From UMGS1889 sp900556055 (GTDB taxonomy: Bacteria; Bacillota; Clostridia; Oscillospirales; Ruminococcaceae), in assembly GCA_902463265.1 (NCBI GenBank), contig CABQEV010000007.1, positions 70,635-134,634 on the forward strand: a DNA stretch of 64,000 nt. Reading direction: 5' to 3'. This document shows, piece by piece, positions 56,951 through 64,000 of this stretch (the stretch's first letter is position 1; every line of letters starts with the position of its first letter). Under the pieces are notes generated by a model. It worked only from the letters and a program-made list of their open reading frames with translations. It did no database searches and was not told the DNA's origin. The position numbers and the translations under genes are program-made.

Positions 56951-57904
56951 ATGCTTGAGAAAATTGAAAAGCCGGAAATAGAAACAGTCGATGCGAAACC
57001 GGACGGAACTTATGCTAAGTTCATAGTTGCTCCTCTTGAGCGCGGCTATGGTACAACACTGGGCAACAGCCTCAGACGTGTACTGCTCTCCTCGCTTCCC
57101 GGTGTAGCTGTTACATCTGTTAAGATTGATGGAGTGCACCATGAATTATCCACAGTTCCCGGAGTTAAGGAAGACGTTACTGAGATCGTCCTTAACCTGA
57201 AGGGACTTACCGCCAAGCTCTACGGTGAAGGTCCTAAGACTGTTTACATCGAGGCTGAGGGCGAATGCACCGTAACTGCGGGCGATATAAAGACCGATTC
57301 CGAGGTCGATATTCTCGTTCCCGATATGCATATCGCTACGCTTGGCAAGGACGCAAAGCTTTATATGGAGATCACACTTGACAGAGGCAGAGGATACGTT
57401 CCTGCCGAAAAGAATAAGCAGCAGCTTAATCTTGGCATAGATGTGATCGCGGTAGATTCTATCTACACGCCTGTACTGAAGGTAAATTTCCAGGTCGAGG
57501 ATACAAGACTTGGTCAGGTGACCGACTTTGATAAGCTCATTCTGGAAGTCTGGACGGACGGAACAGTATCAGCTAAGGAAGCCGTTTCACAGGCAGCCAA
57601 TCTCCTCAACGAGCATCTGAAATTGTTCATCGACCTTTCCGACGAGGCAGCACTGCCTGATATTATGGTTGAAAAGGATGAAAAGGGTAAAGAAAAGATC
57701 CTTGAGATGACCATTGAGGAACTTGACTTGTCAGTACGTTCATTTAACTGCTTGAAGCGCGCAGGCATCAATACCGTCGATGACTTGATCAACAAGTCCG
57801 AAGAGGAAATGATGAAAGTTAGAAATCTCGGAAAGAAATCATTCGACGAGGTCAAGGAAAAGCTCCAGTCTTTGGGCTTCGACCTCAGTTCCGATGACGA
57901 ATAA
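56951..57904 (+). CDS. rpoA: DNA-directed RNA polymerase alpha subunit
   Basis: The 317-aa subunit nucleates core assembly and contacts regulators. The N-terminal domain has PLERGYGTTLGNSLRRVLLS and DGVHHELSTVPGVKEDVTEI. The C-terminal domain, which binds UP elements, has ELDLSVRSFNCLKRAGINTV and VRNLGKKSFDEVKEKLQSLG. GGGAGGG precedes the ATG. Confidence 0.98.
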   Translation: MLEKIEKPEIETVDAKPDGTYAKFIVAPLERGYGTTLGNSLRRVLLSSLPGVAVTSVKIDGVHHELSTVPGVKEDVTEIVLNLKGLTAKLYGEGPKTVYIEAEGECTVTAGDIKTDSEVDILVPDMHIATLGKDAKLYMEITLDRGRGYVPAEKNKQQLNLGIDVIAVDSIYTPVLKVNFQVEDTRLGQVTDFDKLILEVWTDGTVSAKEAVSQAANLLNEHLKLFIDLSDEAALPDIMVEKDEKGKEKILEMTIEELDLSVRSFNCLKRAGINTVDDLINKSEEEMMKVRNLGKKSFDEVKEKLQSLGFDLSSDDE

Positions 57905-57925
57905 GCAAGTAAGGAGTGAATAACA

Positions 57926-58267
57926 ATGCCAGGAACAAGAAAGCTTGGAAGAACAAGCGACCATAGAAAGGCAATGCTCAGAGCTATGGTTACTTACCTT
58001 CTCGAGAACGGCAGAATTGAAACAACAGTAACAAGAGCCAAAGAGGTTCGTTCTATGACCGAAAAGATGATCACAACTGCTAAGGTCAACGACCTCCACT
58101 CCAAGCGTCAGGTTTTAGCATACGTTACTAAGGAAGACGTTGTTAAGAAGCTTTTTGATGAAATCGCACCCAAGTACGCTGACGTTAAGGGCGGTTACAC
58201 AAGAGTTATCAAGACAGGTCCCCGTCGCGGAGACGCTGCAGAAATGGCTATTATCGAACTCGTTTGA
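57926..58267 (+). CDS. rplQ: 50S ribosomal protein L17
   Basis: A 113-aa L17. It shows RKLGRTSDHRKAMLRAMVTY, the TVTRAKEVRSMTEKMITTAK segment and YTRVIKTGPRRGDAAEMAII. It ends the ribosomal cluster and is followed by a terminator. AAGGAG precedes the ATG. Confidence 0.98.
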   Translation: MPGTRKLGRTSDHRKAMLRAMVTYLLENGRIETTVTRAKEVRSMTEKMITTAKVNDLHSKRQVLAYVTKEDVVKKLFDEIAPKYADVKGGYTRVIKTGPRRGDAAEMAIIELV

Positions 58268-58289
58268 TCGTTCGGTTGCTGAATAAACG

Positions 58290-58325
58290 ACCTCCCCGTA
58301 TCATTGATGCGGGGAGGTTTTTCTT
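58290..58325 (+). terminator. Terminator of the S10-spc-alpha cluster
   Basis: A perfect 9-bp stem ACCTCCCCG/CGGGGAGGT (58290-58298 with 58310-58318) is followed by TTTTTCTTTTT. Confidence 0.93.
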
Positions 58326-58429
58326 TTTGCTGTTGCAAATAATCTGCGTGTGTGGTATAATACTAAAAACACATTAATTCTCATGGCTTTTATTATAATG
58401 TGTGTAAACTTTAATAAGGGGATGAGAAT

Positions 58430-58708
58430 ATGAGGATAACCGACTGGCTGATGAGCCTGCCGGGGTTTGTGATAGGTGCTTTTTTCTGGGTGGTAACGTA
58501 TATCTGCGCTCCTCTTGAAAGCAAGAAAAAGGGCAGGCATATATCCGGCTGCCCCGGAGTGGCATTTGTTTGCTTTATTCTCGGAGGTCTGCTGTTACCT
58601 TATAAATGGACAGCACTGTTCTGTCTGCTTGATTTTAGTGTTACCATTATGCCGTTTTACTTATTGAAACGGCATATCGATGAAAAAAAGAAAAATAATG
58701 ATAAATGA
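58430..58708 (+). CDS. Small membrane protein, unknown function
   Basis: I do not recognise a family. The 92-aa protein has three hydrophobic stretches (about residues 10-27, 43-57 and 59-78) and a basic C-terminal tail ending in DEKKKNNDK. AAGGGG precedes the ATG by seven bases. It lies 34 nt before a small cysteine-peptidase-like gene, with which it may be co-transcribed. Confidence 0.7.
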   Translation: MRITDWLMSLPGFVIGAFFWVVTYICAPLESKKKGRHISGCPGVAFVCFILGGLLLPYKWTALFCLLDFSVTIMPFYLLKRHIDEKKKNNDK

Positions 58709-58742
58709 CACATTATATTGATCTTACCGAAAAGGTGAAAGT

Positions 58743-59102
58743 ATGAATATTGAATATATCCACGAGCCTACCGATCTGCAGTGCGGTCAGGCGGTTCTTG
58801 CGATGCTGCTGGGGACGACTGCTGAATACATCTGCGAATATCTCGGCAATGACCGTGAAACGGATCTTCGCGAAATGAAGCGTGTGCTTACCGAACATGG
58901 AATAAAATTTTCCACCGAACGCAGGCAGGCGGAAGAGGTTTCAGATCTTCCTCGTTGTGCGATCCTCAGCCTTGAAACTCCCCGCTGCTGGCATTGGTCG
59001 CTATATGCGGACGGTGTATTCTATGATCCCGAGCATGGGGTAATGGACTGTTTTCCGCAGTCTGCAAGAAGATATTACTGGGAGATATATTCCGAGGGAT
59101 AA
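58743..59102 (+). CDS. Small C39-like papain-fold protein
   Basis: A 119-aa protein with the arrangement of a minimal papain-like (C39/bacteriocin-peptidase-like) domain: Cys14 in LQCGQAVLAMLLG, His84 in CWHWSLYADGVFYDP and Asp95 in the same stretch. These could form a Cys-His-Asp triad. Full C39 domains cleave double-glycine leaders and are fused to ABC exporters. Here the domain stands alone. GAAAGTGAAAGT gives a weak ribosome site. A peptidase, transglutaminase-like or inactive fold are all possible. Confidence 0.65.
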   Translation: MNIEYIHEPTDLQCGQAVLAMLLGTTAEYICEYLGNDRETDLREMKRVLTEHGIKFSTERRQAEEVSDLPRCAILSLETPRCWHWSLYADGVFYDPEHGVMDCFPQSARRYYWEIYSEG

Positions 59103-59160
59103 TAGCGGAAAAATCAGCTGATTTAATTCTCATGTTTTCCGCAGAGAAAGCTGCTGACGC

Positions 59161-59298
59161 ATTATAATAAAAACCATTAGAATTATGGAGAAGAAATTGC
59201 CACAAAAGCTTTGATATATGCGGTTTTGCGGCGAGAGATTCCCATAATTCAATGGGTTTTTAGTATTATATCGCCTTGGGACACGCTTGGGGTGTGGG
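59161..59298. repeat. Long imperfect hairpin element, candidate miniature mobile repeat
   Basis: About 110 nt (59161-59271) fold onto themselves. TATAATAAAAACCATT at the left pairs with AATGGG, then TTTTTAGTATTATA at the right. GAATTATGG/CCATAATTC (59180-59188 with 59242-59250) follows inward. GCC.CAAAA.GC/GC.GTTTTG.GGC surrounds a TTTGATATAT loop. Its right flank (59262-59298) is shared with 27559-27593. No gene lies in the gap 59103-59434; a frame at 59130-59312 (minus) falls inside the hairpin and is not called. Confidence 0.6.
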
Positions 59299-59393
59299 AT
59301 ATTGCTGTGCATCAGACGGGGAAAAGGTGCGGCACATTCTCAGCTGCGGTAGGGACATGAGAGCTTTTGTCCTTGCCCGGGAAAATATATAAA

Positions 59394-59427
59394 ATAAAAA
59401 ATCGCCCGCATTTTTCGTGCGGACGAT
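59394..59427 (-). terminator. Terminator of the second GAF-GGDEF gene
   Basis: A 10-bp stem ATCGCCCGCA/TGCGGACGAT with one G-T pair (59401-59410 with 59418-59427) is followed on the minus strand by a T-run (59394-59400). Confidence 0.88.
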
Positions 59428-59434
59428 CAGAATT

Positions 59435-60856
59435 TCAATCTGTATAGATTGTTGCGCAGTAGCCGTCGTATTTTTTGCTTTTGTACATGGCGGAGTCTGC
59501 TTCGTGATAAAGCTTATCGAAGGAGATAATTTCGTCACTTCTGCAAAATGATGCTCCCAGGCTGACGAATATTTTTTTATTGTTCATCTCGGGGATAGCT
59601 ATCGTTTCGAGATTTGCGAAAAGGCGGGAGAAAAAGTCATTTGCTTTGCCCATATCCCTCATTCCCGGCAGGAACATTGCAAATTCATCGCCGCCCAGAC
59701 GGAGGACGATATCGCTGTCGCGGCAGCTTTTCTGGAGAGTTTCGGCAACTGCGACAATGACTGCATCGCCGACTGCGTGGCCGTAGGTATCGTTTACGGA
59801 TTTGAATTTATCGCAGTCAAGGAGACAGAGAAGACCGTCTGTATGCTTTTCAAGTATTTCGCGTATTTTGCGTTCGCCGCAGCCTCTGTTGGATATGCCT
59901 GTCATAAGGTCGGTTTCGGAGAGATAAAGCAGGCGGTTTTCACGTCGCTTATCCTCGTCAATGACCTCGACGCAGTAGAGGACGTGTTCAAGTCCGCCGT
60001 TTTCATCGTAATCAACGACGATAAAGCGTTCACGGCACCAGCCTGAAACATTTCCGAGATACTCATGGGCAACGGTTTTTTTGCCTGCAAGACGTTTGCT
60101 GAGTGTGGATATATCCACGAAATCAAGGACAGGTTTGAGATGTTTTTCCGTGCAGAGCTTGTTCATGGCTTTATTTATCTGCTTGGGGAAGTCGTTGTTA
60201 TTTTTATCCAGTGCTTCATCTATCCATCCGGCGGATTTTATCGGGACAAATTTGCCAGTTTTGACATTTACAAGGTGCATTGAAAGATAGATCTCAGAAA
60301 GGGCATGAAAGCTGCTGAGCCTTGCTTCCTCGTTTGATCTGTTGAACGTATTCCTGAGCTTGATGAAGGAGATAAGGAGTGTGCCGATCATTGCAAGGAA
60401 GTCGGAAAGCTCCTCGACATCGCCTTCAGGGGGATTGTCAACACCGAAGAATCCGTTTATTTCGCCTTTGTAGCGCAGCGGGCAGACGACAAGCCTGTGG
60501 ATATCCTGCGGGCTGAGAAGGTCATATGAGGCTTTATGGGTGTCCTTTATTTTTTTCAGGTCGGGGATAATTATATTGTTTGCACTGTCGAAAGCTTCAT
60601 ACCACCAGTCGATCGTTGAAACTTCAACATTCTGCAGCTCACCGATCTGCGGGACAACGCCGTCTGAGCACCATTCATATGTATTTCGGGTATAGTGGGT
60701 ACCGGGAATATCCTCGAATATGTAGATCCTGTCAGAACCAATATGTTTTCCGAAAAATCTGATAAATTCATTGATCTGCTCATCGGGTGTATCGTAATTC
60801 AAAGCAGAACGAAGAGCCTCGTTGAGTACCAGGGCATATTTGATTTTAGCTTTCAT
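59435..60856 (-). CDS. GAF-GGDEF diguanylate cyclase
   Basis: A 473-aa cytoplasmic protein: an N-terminal GAF domain (about residues 15-170), a middle region of about 140 residues (probably PAS-like), and a C-terminal GGDEF domain. The motif LRLGGDEF is intact and the RxxD inhibition site (RDSD) stands five residues before it, so synthase activity with feedback inhibition is likely. ATG 60856 is preceded by GGAG at eight bases. An ATG five codons upstream has no ribosome site. It is the fourth c-di-GMP/cAMP-type enzyme of the window and stands alone, with its own promoter and terminator. Confidence 0.92.
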   Translation of the reverse strand: MKAKIKYALVLNEALRSALNYDTPDEQINEFIRFFGKHIGSDRIYIFEDIPGTHYTRNTYEWCSDGVVPQIGELQNVEVSTIDWWYEAFDSANNIIIPDLKKIKDTHKASYDLLSPQDIHRLVVCPLRYKGEINGFFGVDNPPEGDVEELSDFLAMIGTLLISFIKLRNTFNRSNEEARLSSFHALSEIYLSMHLVNVKTGKFVPIKSAGWIDEALDKNNNDFPKQINKAMNKLCTEKHLKPVLDFVDISTLSKRLAGKKTVAHEYLGNVSGWCRERFIVVDYDENGGLEHVLYCVEVIDEDKRRENRLLYLSETDLMTGISNRGCGERKIREILEKHTDGLLCLLDCDKFKSVNDTYGHAVGDAVIVAVAETLQKSCRDSDIVLRLGGDEFAMFLPGMRDMGKANDFFSRLFANLETIAIPEMNNKKIFVSLGASFCRSDEIISFDKLYHEADSAMYKSKKYDGYCATIYTD

Positions 60857-60935
60857 AAGGATTATCTCCATTCGGCAATATGACGGCTGAACATAATTTT
60901 AAAAATTGCATACTGCATTAATCGGTATTTGTTTT

Positions 60936-60964
60936 ATTGTACCACGTCATGCAATATAAAACAA
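60936..60964 (-). promoter_or_regulatory. Probable promoter of the second GAF-GGDEF gene
   Basis: Minus strand TTGTTT (60959-60964), 17-bp spacer, TACAAT (60936-60941). Confidence 0.5.
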
Positions 60965-61009
60965 GGAATATTTCATTAATATCTTCTTTAAAATTATCAA
61001 TAGATTATA

Positions 61010-61043
61010 AATAAAAAAACGTCCGCACCAAAAGATGCGGACG
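61010..61043 (-). terminator. Terminator after rplA
   Basis: A perfect 8-bp stem CGTCCGCA/TGCGGACG (61020-61027 with 61036-61043) is followed on the minus strand by seven T. It ends the rpmG-secE-nusG-rplK-rplA transcript. Confidence 0.92.
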
Positions 61044-61070
61044 ATAAAAGCTTTATATAAGAACGGGTGA

Positions 61071-61766
61071 TCAGACACCGTACTTAGCTGTGGAAACTGC
61101 GATACCAACGCCCATTGTAGAAGCAACTGTGCAGGACTTGAGGTATGCACCCTTAGCAGCAGCAGGCTTAGCCTTAACGATAGCTTCCATAAGAGCATTG
61201 AAGTTCTCTTCGAGCTTTGCAGCACCGAAAGAAGCCTTGCCGATAGGGCAGTGGATGATGTTGGACTTGTCAAGACGATACTCGATCTTACCGGCCTTAG
61301 CCTCTGTTACAGCCTTAGCAACGTCGGGAGATACAGTACCTGCCTTGGGGTTAGGCATCAGTCCGCGGGGACCGAGAACCTTACCGAGACGACCTACAAG
61401 ACCCATCATATCGGGAGAAGCGATAACAACGTCGAAGTCCATCCAGTTTTCCTTGGTGATCTTCTCAACCATATCCTCAGCTCCGACATAATCAGCTCCT
61501 GCAGCCTTAGCAGCCTCAGCTTTGTCTTCCTTACAGAATACGAGGACCTTAACCTTCTTACCTGTACCGTTGGGAAGTACAACTGCGCCTCTGACCTGCT
61601 GGTCAGCGTGACGGGAGTCAACACCCAGACGAACGTGGATCTCGATTGTTTCATCGAACTTAGCCTTAGCTGTCTTGCAAGCCAGGTCAAGAGCTTCAGC
61701 AGCTTCGTAAGACTTTGTGCTGTCAACGAGCTTAGTGCTGTCTATATATTTCTTACCGTGTTTCAT
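61071..61766 (-). CDS. rplA: 50S ribosomal protein L1
   Basis: A 231-aa L1 of the mobile stalk, involved in E-site tRNA release. It shows EIHVRLGVDSRHADQQVRGA, VLPNGTGKKVKVLVFCK and GLMPNPKAGTVSPDVAKAV. AGGAGG precedes the ATG. It is directly followed by a terminator, so rplJ-rplL do not follow as they do in most bacteria. Confidence 0.98.
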   Translation of the reverse strand: MKHGKKYIDSTKLVDSTKSYEAAEALDLACKTAKAKFDETIEIHVRLGVDSRHADQQVRGAVVLPNGTGKKVKVLVFCKEDKAEAAKAAGADYVGAEDMVEKITKENWMDFDVVIASPDMMGLVGRLGKVLGPRGLMPNPKAGTVSPDVAKAVTEAKAGKIEYRLDKSNIIHCPIGKASFGAAKLEENFNALMEAIVKAKPAAAKGAYLKSCTVASTMGVGIAVSTAKYGV

Positions 61767-61838
61767 TAATCAATTTCCTCCTCATTTGTGGTAAAATAAC
61801 GGAATTTTCCTCCCACTTGCGAGTTCGGGGCTATTCTA

Positions 61839-62264
61839 TTAAGCCTCAACCTCAACGCCCATGGAACGAGCTGTACCTGCGATCATGCTCATAGCAGTTT
61901 CGAGAGAAGCTGCATTAAGGTCAGGCATCTTGATCTGAGCGATCTTCTCAACCTGAGCCTTTGTGAGCTTTCCTACCTTAGTCTTGTTAGGTGTACCGGA
62001 AGCGGACTCAAGACCTAACTCCTTCTTGATAAGAACAGCTGCAGGAGGAGTCTTTGTGATAAATGTGAATGAACGGTCAGCATATACTGTAATAACTACA
62101 GGAATGATCATACCGATCTCGTTCTTAGTTCTCTCATTGAATTCCTTAGTAAAGGACATGATGTTGACACCGTGCTGACCAAGAGCAGGACCAACCGGGG
62201 GAGCAGGAGTTGCCTTACCTGCTGCAATCTGAAGCTTAATTAAGCCTACAACCTTCTGTGCCAT
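61839..62264 (-). CDS. rplK: 50S ribosomal protein L11
   Basis: A 141-aa L11 of the GTPase centre, bound by thiostrepton. It begins AQKVVGLIKLQIAAGKATPA and has PPVGPALGQHGVNIMSFTKE, FITKTPPAAVLIKKELGL and AQVEKIAQIKMPDLNA. GGAGGTG precedes the ATG. Confidence 0.98.
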   Translation of the reverse strand: MAQKVVGLIKLQIAAGKATPAPPVGPALGQHGVNIMSFTKEFNERTKNEIGMIIPVVITVYADRSFTFITKTPPAAVLIKKELGLESASGTPNKTKVGKLTKAQVEKIAQIKMPDLNAASLETAMSMIAGTARSMGVEVEA

Positions 62265-62327
62265 GATTTTGCACCTCCATAAAATTAGCCGAAAGCGGTA
62301 ACGTTTTGCGGCTCATGCATTTGTTTT

Positions 62328-62861
62328 TTAGTCTTCGTCCAGAGATACCTGAGAAAGCTCAACAGTAGCGGGTGTTTCACGGCCGAACATTGAAACGGAA
62401 ACATCGACTGTTTTCTCTTCGGTATCAATGGCTTTAACGGTACCTGTGAAGCCTTCCATAGCGCCGCCCGAGATCTTAACACGGTCGCCGACCTTGAAAT
62501 TAAGCTCAATGGATACCTTATTAGTATCAAAGCCCATAGCCGCCACTTCTTTATCCGAAAGAGGAACCGGCTTTGATCCGGGGCCTACAAAACCTGTAAC
62601 ACCCCTTGTGTTTCTAACGACATACCATGCGTCATTGTCCATGACCATTTTTACCAGGACATAGCCGGGAAAGACTTTTGATTCGACTTCTTTCTCCTTG
62701 CCGTCATCAGTCACCTCGATACGCATTTCGGTAGGCACCTGGACTTCCTGAATGAGGTCATGAAGCTTACGGTTCTCCACTACCTTCATTATGGTCTGAG
62801 CAACCTTATTTTCATATCCGGAATAGGTATGAACGACATACCACTTAGCTGATTCAGACAT
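62328..62861 (-). CDS. nusG: Transcription termination/antitermination factor NusG
   Basis: A 177-aa NusG, which binds RNA polymerase and affects pausing and coupling. The NGN domain (KWYVVHTYSGYENKVAQTIM, VFPGYVLVKMVMDNDAWYVV, RNTRGVTGFVGPGSKPVPLS) is followed by a KOW domain (FKVGDRVKISGGAMEGFTGT). ATG 62861 has AAAGGA nine bases upstream. The TTG three codons earlier abuts that site. Confidence 0.97.
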   Translation of the reverse strand: MSESAKWYVVHTYSGYENKVAQTIMKVVENRKLHDLIQEVQVPTEMRIEVTDDGKEKEVESKVFPGYVLVKMVMDNDAWYVVRNTRGVTGFVGPGSKPVPLSDKEVAAMGFDTNKVSIELNFKVGDRVKISGGAMEGFTGTVKAIDTEEKTVDVSVSMFGRETPATVELSQVSLDED

Positions 62862-62894
62862 TTTCTTCAATCCTTTCGGTATGTGACGGGATCA

Positions 62895-63218
62895 TCAGGC
62901 GTTAAGCGCAAGCTTAAGCAGCTGAGAAAGTCCCGAGTCAAGTCCCCAGATAAAAATTGCGGTAACAGTCATAAAAACAAGAACGACTCCCGTATTGTTA
63001 ATAACCTTCTGCCTGGAAGGCCATACAACCTTTTTGAACTCACTTTTGAGGTCTTTAAAGTATTTAACAAATCCATTGGTCTTCTTCTTTGGAGACTTGC
63101 CGTTTTTTGCGGCTTTCTTTGCATTCTCACTGTCCTTGACCATTTTTTCGGCTTTAGCCTCGGCCTGAGCCAGCAGAGAATTCTTTTTCTTGGAAGCGGA
63201 CGGTTTGTTTTCAGCCAT
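62895..63218 (-). CDS. secE: Protein translocase subunit SecE
   Basis: A 107-aa SecE with a basic N-terminal extension of about 50 residues and one membrane helix. The SecE signature is FVKYFKDLKSEFKKVVWPSR, followed by the helix VINNTGVVLVFMTVTAIFIW. Lys-rich extensions are common in Gram-positives. GAAAGGTGG precedes the ATG. It pairs with SecY encoded at 52 kb. Confidence 0.95.
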   Translation of the reverse strand: MAENKPSASKKKNSLLAQAEAKAEKMVKDSENAKKAAKNGKSPKKKTNGFVKYFKDLKSEFKKVVWPSRQKVINNTGVVLVFMTVTAIFIWGLDSGLSQLLKLALNA

Positions 63219-63237
63219 TCAAATGACCACCTTTCGC

Positions 63238-63387
63238 TTACTTTGTTTCTCTGTGAAGAGTATGCTTCTTACAGAACTTGCAATACTTGTTCATTTCGAT
63301 TCTGTCGGGATCGTTTCTCTTGTTCTTTTTGGTATTGTAGTTGCGCTGCTTGCATTCTGTGCAAGCCAAAGTGATTTTTACTCTCAT
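63238..63387 (-). CDS. rpmG: 50S ribosomal protein L33
   Basis: A 49-aa L33, read directly from the sequence: starts MRVKITLACTECKQRNYNT and ends HTLHRETK. Zinc ligands are present in CTEC and CKFC, so it is the zinc-binding form. AGGAGGTG precedes the ATG. It begins the rpmG-secE-nusG-rplK-rplA operon. Confidence 0.96.
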   Translation of the reverse strand: MRVKITLACTECKQRNYNTKKNKRNDPDRIEMNKYCKFCKKHTLHRETK

Positions 63388-63536
63388 ATCGGCACCTCCT
63401 GACGATATTGTTCATGACGAACAGCTTCGATTTTGCCTCCCTCCTGCCGCAAACGGGAATAACAACTCCGCAAGGGCTTTCGGCTTATTTCCTGCAAATA
63501 GGCACAAAAAAATAAGCCTCTCAAAGAGGTAATTCA
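63388..63536 (-). other. Leader of the rpmG-rplA operon
   Basis: About 145 nt between promoter and rpmG, with no gene. A small hairpin (ACCTCTTTGAGAGG) lies at the 5' end, next to a T-run, and GCGGCAGGAGGGAGGC forms a purine-rich tract. No tRNA is present here, and I recognise no known leader motif. Confidence 0.4.
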
Positions 63537-63565
63537 ATTATATCACAGTAAAATATCTTTGTCAA
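63537..63565 (-). promoter_or_regulatory. Promoter of the rpmG-secE-nusG-rplK-rplA operon
   Basis: Minus strand TTGACA (63560-63565), 17-bp spacer, TATAAT (63537-63542): full consensus. Confidence 0.9.
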
Positions 63566-63947
63566 GGGGATTTTTCAAAAAAAGTGCGTTATTTCCGCAT
63601 TCGGCGGACTCGGTCAATGTCAGGAGCCGGATTCGGGAGGCGGAAGAGCAGCTGGCGGTGCTTTGGATTATAATAAATGATGGTGTATATACATTAAGAT
63701 AAGTAAATCGGAAGGCGGATAAATACTGTATAGGAAATGATCATCCGATAAGAGGTAAGGTGCAAATCAAACAATGACCTTTATGTGAGATGGACATACA
63801 TAGGCAAATGAGAATATCGGCTTATACCATATATAATGCGTTTTTGAAGATCGGAACTGTGCGTTGTGTAAATTATATAATGATGTTGATAAAATGGCGT
63901 GCTGCACTGTAATGTATGCCAAAAGTCCAAAAAAATCAAAAAACCTG
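63566..63947. other. Intergenic region, nothing recognised
   Basis: About 380 nt, A/T-rich to the right, without a credible gene, RNA gene or repeat. Short frames here lack ribosome sites. Confidence 0.4.
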
Positions 63948-63976
63948 TTGACAAACAGCAAAGAATGTCGTATAAT
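63948..63976 (+). promoter_or_regulatory. Strong promoter at the right edge
   Basis: TTGACA (63948-63953), 17-bp spacer, TATAAT (63971-63976): full consensus, reading out of the window. The downstream gene is not visible. Confidence 0.85.
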
Positions 63977-64000
63977 AAATAAGCTGACTCACAGAGAGCA

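Noticed and set aside
59130..59312. A 60-codon minus-strand frame inside the long hairpin element
   Set aside because: Lies across a self-complementary repeat and has no ribosome site. More likely part of the repeat than a gene.
63388..63540. tRNA gene upstream of rpmG, as seen in some bacteria
   Set aside because: No T-arm GTTC and no cloverleaf could be drawn. The segment is only a leader.
1..64000. Transposase, integrase, phage or CRISPR features
   Set aside because: I looked for these on both strands in the translated frames and gaps and found none. The only repeat candidates are small non-coding elements.

Overview
The window looks like a chromosomal segment from an anaerobic Gram-positive Clostridia-type bacterium, most likely an Oscillospiraceae/Ruminococcus-like gut organism. 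The evidence is internal. There is a fused S10-spc-alpha ribosomal cluster with adk-map-KOW-infA inside it, a Trp T-box leader, a pro-sigma-K gene, [FeFe]-hydrogenase maturases (HydG, HydF), a fermentative AdhE, a short malic enzyme, and many strong vegetative promoters with 17-bp spacers. No database search was run, so the taxonomic placement is inference.

Left part (1-18.5 kb), mostly on the minus strand: the start of adhE, a malic enzyme, a GGDEF-EAL c-di-GMP enzyme, a rhomboid protease with a GH2 glycosidase, a chemoreceptor, rnhA (plus), azlCD, and an operon hydG-TPR-TPR-hydF in which two paralogous membrane TPR proteins sit between the maturases. These are followed by a PrsA/SurA-like lipoprotein, sigK (plus) and a small DUF6514-like gene.

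Middle part (18.5-27.5 kb): a T-box controlled tryptophan operon, trpE-trpGD(fused)-trpC-trpF-trpB-trpA, and gdhA.

Second-messenger island (27.7-36.1 kb): a GAF-GGDEF / CobU-like / PilT operon runs divergently from a CHASE2 adenylate cyclase plus TIM-barrel pair. It is followed by a c-di-GMP-I (GEMM) riboswitch in front of a membrane-anchored FecR/repeat surface protein. The two divergent promoters share a 13-bp inverted repeat over their -10 boxes. The island therefore combines c-di-GMP synthesis, cAMP synthesis, pilus retraction and a c-di-GMP-sensing surface gene. I regard it as the most interesting feature of the window.

Next (36.2-41.7 kb): a MATE transporter / membrane protein / serine hydrolase operon, a hicAB toxin-antitoxin pair with a palindromic operator placed exactly in the promoter spacer, and a lipoprotein.

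Right part (42-58.3 kb): the large ribosomal/translation cluster from rpsJ to rplQ, with a structured 5' leader and several hairpin-bearing internal spacers. After it come a small membrane protein with a C39-like cysteine peptidase fold, a long hairpin repeat element, another GAF-GGDEF gene, and a minus-strand rpmG-secE-nusG-rplK-rplA operon that lacks rplJ-rplL. A strong promoter at the right edge drives a gene outside the window. I found no tRNA, rRNA, CRISPR array, transposase or prophage gene.
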